Positions 14,914-25,569 are shown, numbered from the stretch's first letter. The stretch: DNA of 64,000 nt from RGIG4708 sp045538875 (GCA_045538875.1 JAZQEG010000024.1:1-64000), one strand, 5' to 3'. The notes: generated by a model not told the origin, from the letters alone. Made by a program: numbers and translations.

Positions 14914-17703
14914 ATGAAATTTAACAAACGATTGCTTTCTATGATATTGTCATTTGTTATGATTATATCATTGGTACCGGTTGCAACAACTGCTGCAGAT
15001 GAAACTGCTTCGGCTGAAACTGATTCTACTGCATCTAAACTTGACAGCAATGTATCAATTATTCCGGGTAAAAACAATTTTTATGTTGTGCTTACAGATC
15101 CGATTCAGCAAAACAAAATGACATATCGTGATGGTAAGGCACAGGGCATTACTGACGCAAGTCACGAGCTTTACACCGAAGATTTTACAATGGATGGTAT
15201 CACAGCTCGTAAAACATACGCTGCAAATAAGGTTTTTATTGATATGGACAAAACCAAATACGATGTTGAAAACGACAATCGCTGGATGGTTACCATTACA
15301 TATTATGACTTTGGTCCGCAGGTAGGTTACTTTTACTTTGACTATACCACCAAAGATGGCAGTGAAGCCCGATACACAGTAGAAAAACCTGGTATTGTTC
15401 CAAAATGGTCAACAGTGCGTATTTACCTGGATGATGCTAAATTTTGTTCAGGTCTTGCAAATGGCGCAGACTTTTGCCTTACCACCCGTACATATAACGC
15501 ATGGGCAAAAATCGAGCTTATAAATATTAACGAAATTGAAAATAGTGCTGATGAGGGTGAAGATTTTAAGCTTCCTACAGCTAACAGTATCCAGCAGGAA
15601 TCTCTCTATACTCTTGGCCTTTACCAAATGTTTGATGAGCAAAACAACACAATAGGGCTCGACGAAAATATGACACGCGGCGAAATGCTATATGAGCTTT
15701 TATATGGTTGGGGCTACAAAGATGAGCTTAATTCAGCATCCGATAAATCTGCATACTTTACAGATGCAACAGGGGATGCTGCAAAAGCAACCAATGTAGC
15801 ACTTGACCTTGGTATTATAAGTAAGCCTGCCGACAAAAAGTTTAATACAGGTCGTAGTGCATCTGTAAGAGAGTTGCTTACAATAGCACTTCGTCATTTT
15901 TACCCTGAACTTGAAAACATATACGAAAATGCATACGAGTATGCAAAGGAAAAAGGATTTGTAAAAAATACCGACATTATTCTTTTCCCTGACAAGCAGC
16001 TTATCCGAGACAACTTTGTTGCTGTTGTATTTAACAACCTGTTTGCGCCGTATAAACTCAAAAGCGGTCAATCTTCGGATTATATAGTTGCACTTATGGA
16101 AAAGGGATTGTATACACCACAGCAGCTTAAAGATACGGGCGTTCCCGAAGTTGCAGGATACTACTATGCACTTCCTGTATCTTTGCCAAGCAGGGAAATG
16201 ACTTGCCCGAGCACTGGCAACAAATATAGATATATTAATCTTAATGGCGATAACATCGAGCCACCGTATGTTAACAAGCAGATGTTTAATTATGATGGCA
16301 CAAAATTTGCTTTCAGACATCCAAAAACAAAAGCGATGTATGAATATGATATTGCTAATGAAACAGTTCGTTTCCTCGACGAATGTGCGGCTTTATATGT
16401 AGCACCTACAGATATTGTTTACTATATTAAAGGCGGTGCAATATGGGCGCTCGACTGGAACACCTACGAAAAGCGCGAGGTGTGCAAAACTATTATGGGT
16501 GATTACCTCCTTGTATCTAACGACGGAAAATATGCAACTGGTACAGCGGGTATTCAGACCGAAACGCGAACAGGCCGTCAAAACCTGGAAACTGGTGAAA
16601 TAGACTGGGTTGATCATAAGTTTGAAACTTTAACAGGCCGTGATGAATATCAGGGCATTGGTCATACAAATGTTAACCCTGGTTATCCTCATTTATTGTT
16701 CTTCTGCCACGAGGGTTCTTCATCATATATCCCCGACAGACTTTGGATGCACAACTTTGAAACAAACGAAACTTACAACTATTTTGTTCAGGCAGGCCCT
16801 GATAACGATATAAATACTCTCGAATCATCGGGTCACGAAGTATGGTCTATGACAGGCGACTATATGTACTGGGTAAAATTTATGCACCAAGGTACTACTA
16901 TTGGTCAGTCAGGCTTTATGCGAATGGATAAAGATGGCAAAGAGCGTGAATATATCAATGGTGATTATTCAATCTGGCACTGCTATCCATCTGGCGATGA
17001 CAACTGGGTAGTTGGTGATATCAATGAAGTTAAATGGGGTAAAGGTGGCGAATACGGCGGCATAAGAATAGCTCTTGCAAATACCAATACATACGAAAGC
17101 TGGCCTATTGCAAACTTTACTGTAAAAAATGCAAACCACCCATACCAGCCTCACCCTCATTTTAACTATGGCTCAAACATAATTGAATGGCAGATGATAG
17201 ATGAAAGCGGTGTTCTTGGTATTGCATGGATGGATATATCGGAGCTCACAAAAGACCCACGCAAAAACACCGAAATAGAGATTAACGACCAACTCACACT
17301 TTTGACTAACGAAAAATATGGTGAGTACCAGACAAAACGCGAAACCTATGAAGGTGTTGATGCATGGAATATTCCTCAGGGTCACAAAATGTTTGTAAAA
17401 GTAAATGATGATTACTTATACAGCGAAAATGTTGACGAGCTTAAAGTTGAAGTTACATATTGGGACAAAGGCAGAGTTCCGCTTTATTTAGGCTATACCT
17501 CTGTGATAGAAACCCGTATGGACCTTGCTGACCGTGAAGACAGAAGTGTAATAATCGAAAAAAATAACACTTGCCAGTGGGTAACAAAACAGGTTACAAT
17601 AAAAAGTGCTTCTATCAACAACAGAGGTCAGCATAAATCAGACTTTGTTTTATACGCACCTAATTCCAGAACAATTATTAAAGACATTAAGATTGTTGAA
17701 TAG
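14914..17703 (+). CDS. secreted modular oligogalacturonate lyase-like protein (PL22 fold) with SLH-like and beta-sandwich domains
   Basis: A 929-residue protein. Residues 1-27 are a signal peptide; about 45-205 an unrecognised beta-sandwich module (TYYDFGPQVGYFYFDY ... CLTTRT); about 215-420 a region with SLH-like helices (MTRGEMLYELLYGW); about 430-780 a beta-propeller resembling polysaccharide lyase family 22. PL22-like landmarks are His584, His599 in FCHEG, Arg609 in DRLW, His641 in GHEVW, His689 in WHC, and Gln745/His747/His749 in QPHPH, plausible equivalents of the family's metal and catalytic residues. A second beta-sandwich module ends the protein. By family it would split unsaturated or short oligogalacturonates by beta-elimination. 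PL22 enzymes are usually smaller and intracellular, so secretion and the extra domains are unusual. The ATG at 14914 follows aggaaagagg. Confidence 0.75.
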   Translation: MKFNKRLLSMILSFVMIISLVPVATTAADETASAETDSTASKLDSNVSIIPGKNNFYVVLTDPIQQNKMTYRDGKAQGITDASHELYTEDFTMDGITARKTYAANKVFIDMDKTKYDVENDNRWMVTITYYDFGPQVGYFYFDYTTKDGSEARYTVEKPGIVPKWSTVRIYLDDAKFCSGLANGADFCLTTRTYNAWAKIELININEIENSADEGEDFKLPTANSIQQESLYTLGLYQMFDEQNNTIGLDENMTRGEMLYELLYGWGYKDELNSASDKSAYFTDATGDAAKATNVALDLGIISKPADKKFNTGRSASVRELLTIALRHFYPELENIYENAYEYAKEKGFVKNTDIILFPDKQLIRDNFVAVVFNNLFAPYKLKSGQSSDYIVALMEKGLYTPQQLKDTGVPEVAGYYYALPVSLPSREMTCPSTGNKYRYINLNGDNIEPPYVNKQMFNYDGTKFAFRHPKTKAMYEYDIANETVRFLDECAALYVAPTDIVYYIKGGAIWALDWNTYEKREVCKTIMGDYLLVSNDGKYATGTAGIQTETRTGRQNLETGEIDWVDHKFETLTGRDEYQGIGHTNVNPGYPHLLFFCHEGSSSYIPDRLWMHNFETNETYNYFVQAGPDNDINTLESSGHEVWSMTGDYMYWVKFMHQGTTIGQSGFMRMDKDGKEREYINGDYSIWHCYPSGDDNWVVGDINEVKWGKGGEYGGIRIALANTNTYESWPIANFTVKNANHPYQPHPHFNYGSNIIEWQMIDESGVLGIAWMDISELTKDPRKNTEIEINDQLTLLTNEKYGEYQTKRETYEGVDAWNIPQGHKMFVKVNDDYLYSENVDELKVEVTYWDKGRVPLYLGYTSVIETRMDLADREDRSVIIEKNNTCQWVTKQVTIKSASINNRGQHKSDFVLYAPNSRTIIKDIKIVE

Positions 17704-17771
17704 TAGCGGTGTTGTGAAAATATATATTAAACATAATTTAATTATTTATACATTTAAGGAGGATGGAACAA

Positions 17772-19445
17772 ATGAAGAAAGTAATTTCTTTATTGCTGAC
17801 ATTTGCAATAATACTGTGTACTTTAGCAGTACCCGCAATGGCAGCAGATGTTGCTACTGTTACAGCAAAAGCCGACTATAAAGCAAATGTAATAAATGTT
17901 GAGTATAATAATACTGCAAACTACAATTGCTATGTAACAATATATATGGTGGATGCGCAGGACTGTGATGACGAGGTATTTACAGACTATGACTCGGTAG
18001 ATATTATCCGTATGTCAACAGTTGAAGCAGATGCAAAAAGCATGGTAAAAGTACAGTTTAAGTTTGGCGCCGATATCAAAACAGGCAGCTACAATTTTTA
18101 TGCTGCACCAAGCGGCAAAAACGGCAGTAACTACTATGCAAAGGTTGCACAGCCTGTTTACATTTTTGGTCAGACTGCAGATGAAGGTGACGAAACACAT
18201 CAGGATGTACTTGAATTTATAAACGCAGGAAGCGAAGCTGATATTTCTTCAAGAGCATACCAAAAGCTTAGCTTAGCTCTTGGAATAAGTGACCCAGCTT
18301 GGCGAAATGCATACCTTTATGCAATAAAGCAAACCGATTTTAATGGCAATTTTGGTTCACTCACAGATGTTGAAGAAGGTATTAAAATTGCCGATGCAAT
18401 TTATACAATCCGCAGTTCATCAGATGATGTAGAAACGGCTATTGAAAACGGCAGCGAAGTTCTTGGAATGGATATCCAAAACGCTGACTACAAAAACGAA
18501 AAATATCACAATAGTATAGTAACACTTTACAAAAACAAAATTCAATCAGCCGATGCAAAAACCAAACTTAAAAACCTTGAGCTTTTTAATCAGTCTATTG
18601 CACTTACTGTAATTAACAAAGGTACACCAGACGACAAGGCAAGAGCTCTTTCAACATATAAAAGTGCTCTGGGCATCAGTGATGCGCTTTTTGAACTCAT
18701 AAACAGCGAAAATGTTGGTACAAGTGTTGTAGCCAGACACTTTGGTGACTTTACAACAGATGATACCGCAAAACTTGTAGAAAAAATTACACAAATTCTT
18801 GCAGATATAGGCAAGGAGCCTAGCAAAGAGCAAACTTTCCCTTCAAAGCAGGATGGTAACAAAGGCGGCTCGGTTGGCGGCGGAATTACACTTCCAAACC
18901 AAAATGCAGCTACCTTTACAGATGTTCCTGCTAACCATTGGGCAAATATTCCTGTAGAATATCTTGCAAATATGGGTGTTATAGCAGGTAAGGGCAACGG
19001 CAGGTTTGACCCTGACAGCACTGTAACCAGAGAAGAATTTGTTAAAATGATTGTTTCGGCATTTAAATACACAAATTCAGGCAGCGATATCCAATTTACC
19101 GATGTACCTGCTTCTCACTGGGGACACAGCTACATTAAAATAGCCTTTGAAAACAACATTGTTAAAGGCTTGAGCGAAACAAGATTTGGCGTTGGTTCGC
19201 CTATTACCCGTCAGGATATGGCAGTTATAATTATGAGAGTTGTTAATGACAAACAAATTGAGCTCTCTGGCAACGCAAGCTCATTTGCAGATGATGCAAA
19301 AATTGCATCATATGCAAAACAATCTGTTATGGAGCTTGTTGCAGGTGGAATAATCAATGGATATTCAGACGGTAAATTCAGACCTGAAGGTCCACTCACA
19401 AGAGCAGAAGCTGCAAAGGTTATATATGCTCTTGTGAGCAGATAA
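17772..19445 (+). CDS. secreted protein with three C-terminal S-layer homology domains
   Basis: A 557-residue protein with a signal peptide (VISLLLTFAIILCTLAVPAMAA), an unrecognised beta-rich domain (residues about 28-130), a helical middle region and three SLH repeats at about 378-557 (FTDVPANHWANIPVEYLANM; FTDVPASHWGHSYIKIAFEN; FADDAKIASYAKQSVMELV). SLH domains anchor proteins to pyruvylated cell-wall polymers. A nearer ATG at 17763 touches the aaggagg site, so the ATG at 17772 is chosen. It probably displays a binding or scaffolding domain on the cell surface; no catalytic motif was seen. Confidence 0.88.
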   Translation: MKKVISLLLTFAIILCTLAVPAMAADVATVTAKADYKANVINVEYNNTANYNCYVTIYMVDAQDCDDEVFTDYDSVDIIRMSTVEADAKSMVKVQFKFGADIKTGSYNFYAAPSGKNGSNYYAKVAQPVYIFGQTADEGDETHQDVLEFINAGSEADISSRAYQKLSLALGISDPAWRNAYLYAIKQTDFNGNFGSLTDVEEGIKIADAIYTIRSSSDDVETAIENGSEVLGMDIQNADYKNEKYHNSIVTLYKNKIQSADAKTKLKNLELFNQSIALTVINKGTPDDKARALSTYKSALGISDALFELINSENVGTSVVARHFGDFTTDDTAKLVEKITQILADIGKEPSKEQTFPSKQDGNKGGSVGGGITLPNQNAATFTDVPANHWANIPVEYLANMGVIAGKGNGRFDPDSTVTREEFVKMIVSAFKYTNSGSDIQFTDVPASHWGHSYIKIAFENNIVKGLSETRFGVGSPITRQDMAVIIMRVVNDKQIELSGNASSFADDAKIASYAKQSVMELVAGGIINGYSDGKFRPEGPLTRAEAAKVIYALVSR

Positions 19446-19468
19446 TCGGGAAAGGAGAGAATTAAACA

Positions 19469-22228
19469 ATGAAACATAACAAAAGAATTTCCCTGATTCT
19501 TATTTTTGCAATGGTTGTTCAGCTTTTTGCTTTTTCGTTTGCTTTAGCACAGGAAGAGGCACCAAAGCAGGCCCTTGCAACACAGGAACACAAATTTTTC
19601 AGCACAATAGGTATGCTTCATCCATCAATTGCTCTTTATGAGGATGAGGCTATCACAAGAGGTCAGTTTGCATACATAGCAGCACGCCTTATAGGCTATG
19701 ATGGTGAAAGTACACCTTCCATATCCCGCTTTGCCGATGTTGATTTGGCAAACCCTTATTTAGGTGCAATCAATCACCTTTACGATGCAGGTGTTGTACG
19801 CGGCACAGGCAATTCAAGCTTCAACCCTGATGATGCAATCATTTTTAATGATGCCAGTGCAATTATTGTAAAAATTCTTGGCTACAGCCAAATTGCGTCT
19901 GCAAAGTACGGCTCGTACCCAATATGCAATATCCGAATGGCAGACGAGCTTGACATCTACCTTGATATAACAATACCTCAGGGCACAGATGCCATCACTG
20001 CAGAAGAAGCTCTCATTATGCTGTTTAATGCAGTTTATGCTCCAATGCCCGAAATGAGCGTTTATGGTGAAGAATCTTCAACCTATACATACGATGCTAA
20101 AAACACAATTCTTTATGTGTATCATAGAATTGTAAGAGCAGAAGGCGTTGTTAATGACGACGGTGTTTCTTCGGTTGCTGGTGCAACAACACTTAAAAAA
20201 GGCGAAGCAAAAATTGGTGACCGTAAGCTCAAGGCTTCAGCAAATGGCTTTAGTGTATCAGGTCTTTTAGGTGCTTTTGTTGAATACTGGTATGTAGAAG
20301 ATACAAACGAGCTTGTATATGCTGTAATGGATGCTAACAACACCAACACACTCACACTTACCTACGATGAGCTCTGTGTGCAAAATGGCGATTTTTCAAT
20401 TACAAATGTCGTATACTACGACAAAAACGACAAAATTAAAAATGCACGCATAGCTATGGTTGCCGATTTTGTTTATAATGGTGCGTCACTTGGTGTATAT
20501 ACTGTAGAGGACCTCAAAATAGAATCGGGCTACATCACATTTATTGACCGCAATTCCGATAAAATTTTTGATGTTGTTAATGTTACAGAATATTGCGATT
20601 ATTTTGTTGCCGGAATTAATAAAGAAGATAATGTTATCTATACAAAAACAGCTTCAATTGGGCTTGACAAGTATAATGTGGCAACAATTGTAGACATAAA
20701 TGGTTCGGCACTTGAATTTGCCGATATAACAGCAGATAGCCTTATTTCGGTTGCTGCATCCAAAGACAACTCATGCATTACAGTTGTAAAATGCGGTGCA
20801 CCCGCTTCGGGTGTTGTAACACAGGCAAGCGTTGACGAATATATCTATTATATGGGTGAGAGAGAATATAAACTCAGCAACGGATTTGTAAATACTGCAA
20901 AAAGCTCTGATTATCCCGAAATTGGTAATGACTACAATTTCTATATTAATGCAGACGGTGATGTTGCCAATGTTAAATTGCTTGATTCTGATGCATGGCA
21001 CAAGGGTTACCTTATTGGTGTTTCTCAGGAAGGAAGCGGCATAAGCACAGCTGTATCTGCAGGCATTATCGGTACTGACAACTCCTTCATTAAATATTAT
21101 GTTGGTGATAAAATAATCCTCAACGGCCAAAGAGTTGCTGCAGCAAATGTTGCAACTCACAATGCAGTATACAACAGTAATCAAAATATTCCTATCAGGC
21201 AGCCGGTCAAATACAAGCTTGATGAATGGGGCGACCTTAAAGAAATTGAAACACCTGTAGATATCACTGTTGAGGCAGATCCTCAAAATGCGCAGCTTTA
21301 TCCATACAATTTTGATTTGGAGCGCTTTTCTAAAGACAGACACTATGATTCAGCAGAGTGGAAAGGTGACAATATTAACGCAATCAAAGGTATCTATTTT
21401 GTATCTTCCAACTCACTTGTTGTTCGCGATCCGTATTTGGATGACCCAAGTGGTGCATACCAGTATGATGATGTAGATGTTTGCGAATTTAGTGAATACA
21501 AAAACTTCAGAGGCCTCACTTATGCAGATCTTTACGATATTGATGAAGCAAACAATGTTGGTTATGTAATTTTCAGACGAAACAACAAGGGTGCAAACGA
21601 AGGTGCTTGGCAATATTCGCTTTTTGTTGTAGAATCTGTATACAAAAAGCTTCAGGTAGATGATAACGGAGATCTCGAAGTTGTTACTATTGTTTCGGGA
21701 GGTCAGGCAGGTCAGAAAGCTACTATATACGAAGATAAAGAACTATTTGAATTGCCATCAACTCTTCGCAATGGCGATGTTTGCCTTGTTGAGCTCGAAG
21801 GTACTTATATCAAAAATCTTAAGGTGTTAACAAATGTCAGTGACACTGCTTATGATGAAAGCGGTAACGAAGTATATCAGTCGCCGATTGGCTCAGGTTT
21901 TATTTATAGCGAAAAATCAGATTCATTTATCGATAATGATCTCTATATATATTCAGGTGCTATTTACGGCTCTTCTGATTCGGGTCTTGTTACTTTTGGT
22001 TGGGAACCGGATGTTAAACTTCTTGGTTCTTCATACAACAACTCTCCTGCAAAAGCTATGACAATCTACGACAGAGAAACAGGTAAAGTTACTTTTGGAA
22101 CACGAAAAGATATTTATACAAATATCATTCCTGATTCGACCAATGAAGTACAGCCCGACGACTACACTCCACGCGCTGTAGTTTATCGTAGACTTGGCTA
22201 TCTTTTGGATATGATATTTGTTAAATAA
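19469..22228 (+). CDS. secreted S-layer homology protein with long beta-rich region
   Basis: A 919-residue protein with a signal peptide (residues 1-27) and N-terminal SLH-type repeats at about 45-195 (ITRGQFAYIAARLIGYDG; FADVDLANPYLGAINHLYDAGVVRGTG). The remaining 700 residues are beta-rich and unrecognised. The N-terminal SLH position is the reverse of the neighbouring gene, where the SLH repeats are C-terminal. The partial gene at the right edge of the window looks like the end of a similar protein. It follows the previous gene by 23 bases and probably shares its transcript. No enzymatic motif was found. Confidence 0.82.
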   Translation: MKHNKRISLILIFAMVVQLFAFSFALAQEEAPKQALATQEHKFFSTIGMLHPSIALYEDEAITRGQFAYIAARLIGYDGESTPSISRFADVDLANPYLGAINHLYDAGVVRGTGNSSFNPDDAIIFNDASAIIVKILGYSQIASAKYGSYPICNIRMADELDIYLDITIPQGTDAITAEEALIMLFNAVYAPMPEMSVYGEESSTYTYDAKNTILYVYHRIVRAEGVVNDDGVSSVAGATTLKKGEAKIGDRKLKASANGFSVSGLLGAFVEYWYVEDTNELVYAVMDANNTNTLTLTYDELCVQNGDFSITNVVYYDKNDKIKNARIAMVADFVYNGASLGVYTVEDLKIESGYITFIDRNSDKIFDVVNVTEYCDYFVAGINKEDNVIYTKTASIGLDKYNVATIVDINGSALEFADITADSLISVAASKDNSCITVVKCGAPASGVVTQASVDEYIYYMGEREYKLSNGFVNTAKSSDYPEIGNDYNFYINADGDVANVKLLDSDAWHKGYLIGVSQEGSGISTAVSAGIIGTDNSFIKYYVGDKIILNGQRVAAANVATHNAVYNSNQNIPIRQPVKYKLDEWGDLKEIETPVDITVEADPQNAQLYPYNFDLERFSKDRHYDSAEWKGDNINAIKGIYFVSSNSLVVRDPYLDDPSGAYQYDDVDVCEFSEYKNFRGLTYADLYDIDEANNVGYVIFRRNNKGANEGAWQYSLFVVESVYKKLQVDDNGDLEVVTIVSGGQAGQKATIYEDKELFELPSTLRNGDVCLVELEGTYIKNLKVLTNVSDTAYDESGNEVYQSPIGSGFIYSEKSDSFIDNDLYIYSGAIYGSSDSGLVTFGWEPDVKLLGSSYNNSPAKAMTIYDRETGKVTFGTRKDIYTNIIPDSTNEVQPDDYTPRAVVYRRLGYLLDMIFVK

Positions 22229-22249
22229 TGCAGACAGGAGGTAATTATA

Positions 22250-25200
22250 ATGAACAAAATATTTAGTAAATTTATGGCGTTGGCGTTGTCAGCTGCTATG
22301 ATTATACCTTCTGTTGCATTTGCGACAGAGGAATCGACTAATCTTACAGATGCATCCGAACTATCGTTGTTACAAACAGTTGTTGATCAGACAGAGCCTA
22401 CATTAGCAAGGAAATACGAACTTGTTGCTGGCAGCAATGTTGAAGGCACTATGAGCTTTGACGGCGATTTTTCACAAAATGCTGTTGCGTATGATGTGCC
22501 AACCATCCCAACAGATGGTGATGGCAACCCTTATGGTCAAAACAATGCATACTACCTGACAGATTGTGCATCTGACTATGGTAATGCAATTGCAACTATT
22601 GGAGGCAAAGATTATGTAGTTGCAGGATACTGCTATTCAACAACAAGAAATAATGGCTGTTACAACACGAATAATATGCCTATATATATTGATTCGGTAT
22701 TTACTGCAAATGATAAAGAGTTGACAATTGAAGTTGATTATTTAGACCAATATTCCGGAAAATTAAAATTCAGATATATGGGTGATAGTGGCAAAACCGA
22801 GGCTAAAGACCCCAATACAGGTAAAGATTATGTGCTAAATGGTGACGGCCAATTTAAAACTATAACCGTTAATGTAACCAATGCAGATTTTTCTAATAGC
22901 AGCAAAACAGATTGGGGTGCATCAAAATATGCAGCTATTCGTTTGCAGCCAGATGGCCAAACAGCTCTTTATGTAAGCCGTGTAAGTGTGTATAATACAC
23001 CAAATTATGATGCACTTAAATCTGCAATAGATTCTATCGAAATTGCAAATGCAAACAATCTCACAGAAAGCTTTCAAGTTCCTGTATCAGACGGAAATGT
23101 ACAAATAGAGTGGACATCAGATAACAGTGCTATTTCCTTTGATGCAAACGGTAATGCAACTGTAACAAGAGATTCCTTAAACGACATTAGCGGTAATGTT
23201 ACAGCAAAAGCTGTATGTAATGGTTACTATCTCGAAAAGGTAATCTCAACAACAGTTACCACTTCAAACGCCGACCAGGCGGAGCTCGATGCACATGTGC
23301 AAAATCTTTCGCTTGGCTTAAATGATATGTCAAATGTAGTCGAATCATTTACACTTCCTGTGGCTCCCCAGGGATTTGAATATGAATGGAGCAGTTCCAA
23401 TAACAATTATATTGATGTATCAGACGGCATAAATGCTGTTGTAAACCCTTTAAAATTTGAAACCAGTACAGCTACAATTTATGTTACTGTGTATTACAAC
23501 GGTAAGTATGCTGACACAGAATTTGATCTTTCATGCCCGGCATTTTTCAAAGAGTCAAAAGGCTCAGAGGTTGTTGCAGGAGTTAATGGTGACATTAATA
23601 CTGCAGGTGATATAAAATTTGATGGTGCTTTTTCAAATTATGTTGTATATGATGAGGCAACTATACCTACAGATAAAGATGGTAATCCTTATGGTGAAAC
23701 CAATGTGTACTTTGTTACCGAGGGTGGTATGAGCTGTGCCAATGCAAAAACAACTATTGGCGATAAAGATTATGTGGTTGCAGGAAACGGCTATTCCACA
23801 ACAAGAAATGGTGGCTCATATGCCAACTTTGATTTGCCTGTAGATGTTGGTTCGGGATTTACAGCAGATGACAAGCAACTCACAATCGAGATTGAATATT
23901 TAGATAAATACGAAGGAAAATTGCAAATCAGATATATAAACCAGGATGCCGGTGGCAATATAGGTAAAGCTGTGGCTAAAGATCCTGCTACCAATAAAGA
24001 TTTTGTGCTTACAGGTGACGGCGAGCTTAAAACTATTACTGCTACAGTAACTGATGCTAATTTTGTAAAAGACAACAAATTGGATTGGGGTGCTTCAGGA
24101 AAAGCAGATATTCGTTTGCAGTCAGAAGGTGTAAGCGGCAACCCAATTGCCCTGTATGTAAGCCGTGTTTCGGTATACTCTGGCGAAGGCTTTAAACAAT
24201 TGCAAGCGTTGAAAAAAGAAGTCAACATAGAAGATGTAGACCTTGAAAATGTTAACGAAAACTTTTACCTTCCGGTAACTGGCGATGGCATTGATGAAAT
24301 TGTGTGGGTATCAAGTGATGAACAAATTATCGAAGTAGACGGCGATGTTGCAATTATTCACAAAAGCCAGGATTCACAGCTCACAGCTACGCTTACAGCT
24401 GTAATTATTAAAGGTACATCCTACACAACAAAAGATTTTGAGGTAACTCTTGCTAAACTTCCAAAACAAACACCTATAGCTGATGAACCCGTTGTTACAA
24501 AGGGTGAAACAACTACAAATATTGAATATACAATAAACGACACTGGTTTTATGCTTGGTAAAAAAATATCTGTAATGGCTGTAATATCAGATGCAACAGG
24601 AAAAATTGTTGCAAAACAAGCAAATTCAGCAGTTGTTGATTCGCAAACAACAGTTGTTGATGTAGATATTCAAAATCCTGCAGAAGGTGAAACGCTTACA
24701 CATTATGTTGTAAATGAAATAGGTGCAGTTATTAAAAACAGAGCACCATCTGCTATAGACAACATTACTGGTTTGTCAACATTGGCAGGTGGTAAGGTTG
24801 TTTGGGATGCAGCAGGCGACGATTATATGCATGTTGTATATGATGTATACAAGGATGGTCAGTTGTGGCAAGAAGGTATAGAAGAAACAGAAGTTTCTTT
24901 CACTTCGGATTCTTCAGGAAAATCAGAGTTATATGTAGTTGCCCGTGACCACGAAAATATAAAGACTCAACCTTCAAAAACTGTTTCTGCAGGCAAATAT
25001 GTGCCATATTATGCAGATTATAACGATGTTTCGCGAAATCAGGGAGTAACTCTTATTGAGGCTTCATCTGTAGCTGTTGACTATTATGTTAAGGCTGACA
25101 AAAAAACCGGTAAGGACACAACTGTACAAGGCGAGCCGGAGGTTACTTTGGGTGTTATGAGAACAGTTAGCGGTACCGACAGAGCACCAAGCAAAACATA

Positions 25201-25540
25201 TGGTTCAAGAATGTACTTTGTTGCCGACAAAGCAATAACTCCCGAACAGTCACATATTATGATTGTTATAAAATATTTTGACGAAGGTTCGGGCAGTGCT
25301 AAGCTTACATATTTTAAAGATATTGAAAGAGCAGAAGAGATAGCGTTTGAATTTACCAATTCAAAAACATGGAAACAGGCTGTTATTGAAATCGAAGATG
25401 CAAAATTCACCAGAAATAAAGCTGCTGGTAGAGAAGGCTGTGATTTCTGCCTCGAGGCTACAGACAATACTGCCGCTATTGCTGTTAACTATATTACTGT
25501 AATACCTTATGAATGTTATGCACCAGGTTATTTTGATTAA
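22250..25540 (+). CDS. large secreted modular protein with duplicated beta-sandwich modules and bacterial Ig-like domains
   Basis: A 1096-residue protein with a signal peptide (residues 1-25). Two homologous modules lie at about residues 50-262 and 438-660; they share YVVAG, YSTTRN, the LTIE..YLD pattern, DWGAS and ALYVSRVSVY. Between and after them are Ig-like segments of the atrophied bacterial Ig type (VQIEWTSDNSAISFD; YEWSSSNNNYIDVSD; EIVWVSSDEQIIEVD). Fibronectin-III-like segments follow (about 745-930), then a third, more distant sandwich module (MIVIKYFDEGSG ... CDFCLEA). No SLH, sortase or lipobox anchor is visible. It may bind carbohydrate for the pectin system; function is unknown. 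A strong terminator follows. Confidence 0.8.
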   Translation: MNKIFSKFMALALSAAMIIPSVAFATEESTNLTDASELSLLQTVVDQTEPTLARKYELVAGSNVEGTMSFDGDFSQNAVAYDVPTIPTDGDGNPYGQNNAYYLTDCASDYGNAIATIGGKDYVVAGYCYSTTRNNGCYNTNNMPIYIDSVFTANDKELTIEVDYLDQYSGKLKFRYMGDSGKTEAKDPNTGKDYVLNGDGQFKTITVNVTNADFSNSSKTDWGASKYAAIRLQPDGQTALYVSRVSVYNTPNYDALKSAIDSIEIANANNLTESFQVPVSDGNVQIEWTSDNSAISFDANGNATVTRDSLNDISGNVTAKAVCNGYYLEKVISTTVTTSNADQAELDAHVQNLSLGLNDMSNVVESFTLPVAPQGFEYEWSSSNNNYIDVSDGINAVVNPLKFETSTATIYVTVYYNGKYADTEFDLSCPAFFKESKGSEVVAGVNGDINTAGDIKFDGAFSNYVVYDEATIPTDKDGNPYGETNVYFVTEGGMSCANAKTTIGDKDYVVAGNGYSTTRNGGSYANFDLPVDVGSGFTADDKQLTIEIEYLDKYEGKLQIRYINQDAGGNIGKAVAKDPATNKDFVLTGDGELKTITATVTDANFVKDNKLDWGASGKADIRLQSEGVSGNPIALYVSRVSVYSGEGFKQLQALKKEVNIEDVDLENVNENFYLPVTGDGIDEIVWVSSDEQIIEVDGDVAIIHKSQDSQLTATLTAVIIKGTSYTTKDFEVTLAKLPKQTPIADEPVVTKGETTTNIEYTINDTGFMLGKKISVMAVISDATGKIVAKQANSAVVDSQTTVVDVDIQNPAEGETLTHYVVNEIGAVIKNRAPSAIDNITGLSTLAGGKVVWDAAGDDYMHVVYDVYKDGQLWQEGIEETEVSFTSDSSGKSELYVVARDHENIKTQPSKTVSAGKYVPYYADYNDVSRNQGVTLIEASSVAVDYYVKADKKTGKDTTVQGEPEVTLGVMRTVSGTDRAPSKTYGSRMYFVADKAITPEQSHIMIVIKYFDEGSGSAKLTYFKDIERAEEIAFEFTNSKTWKQAVIEIEDAKFTRNKAAGREGCDFCLEATDNTAAIAVNYITVIPYECYAPGYFD
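22396..24210 (+). repeat. internal gene duplication: two copies of a module of about 640 bases
   Basis: The segments about 22396-23040 and 23556-24210 encode clearly homologous modules within the same protein, separated by two Ig-like domains. Shared blocks include the IPTD.DGNPYG, YVVAG and ALYVSRVSVY motifs in the same order. It is an in-gene domain duplication rather than a mobile repeat. Confidence 0.8.
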
Positions 25541-25569
25541 TCGGTATAAGTTTTGTTAAATACTTATTT

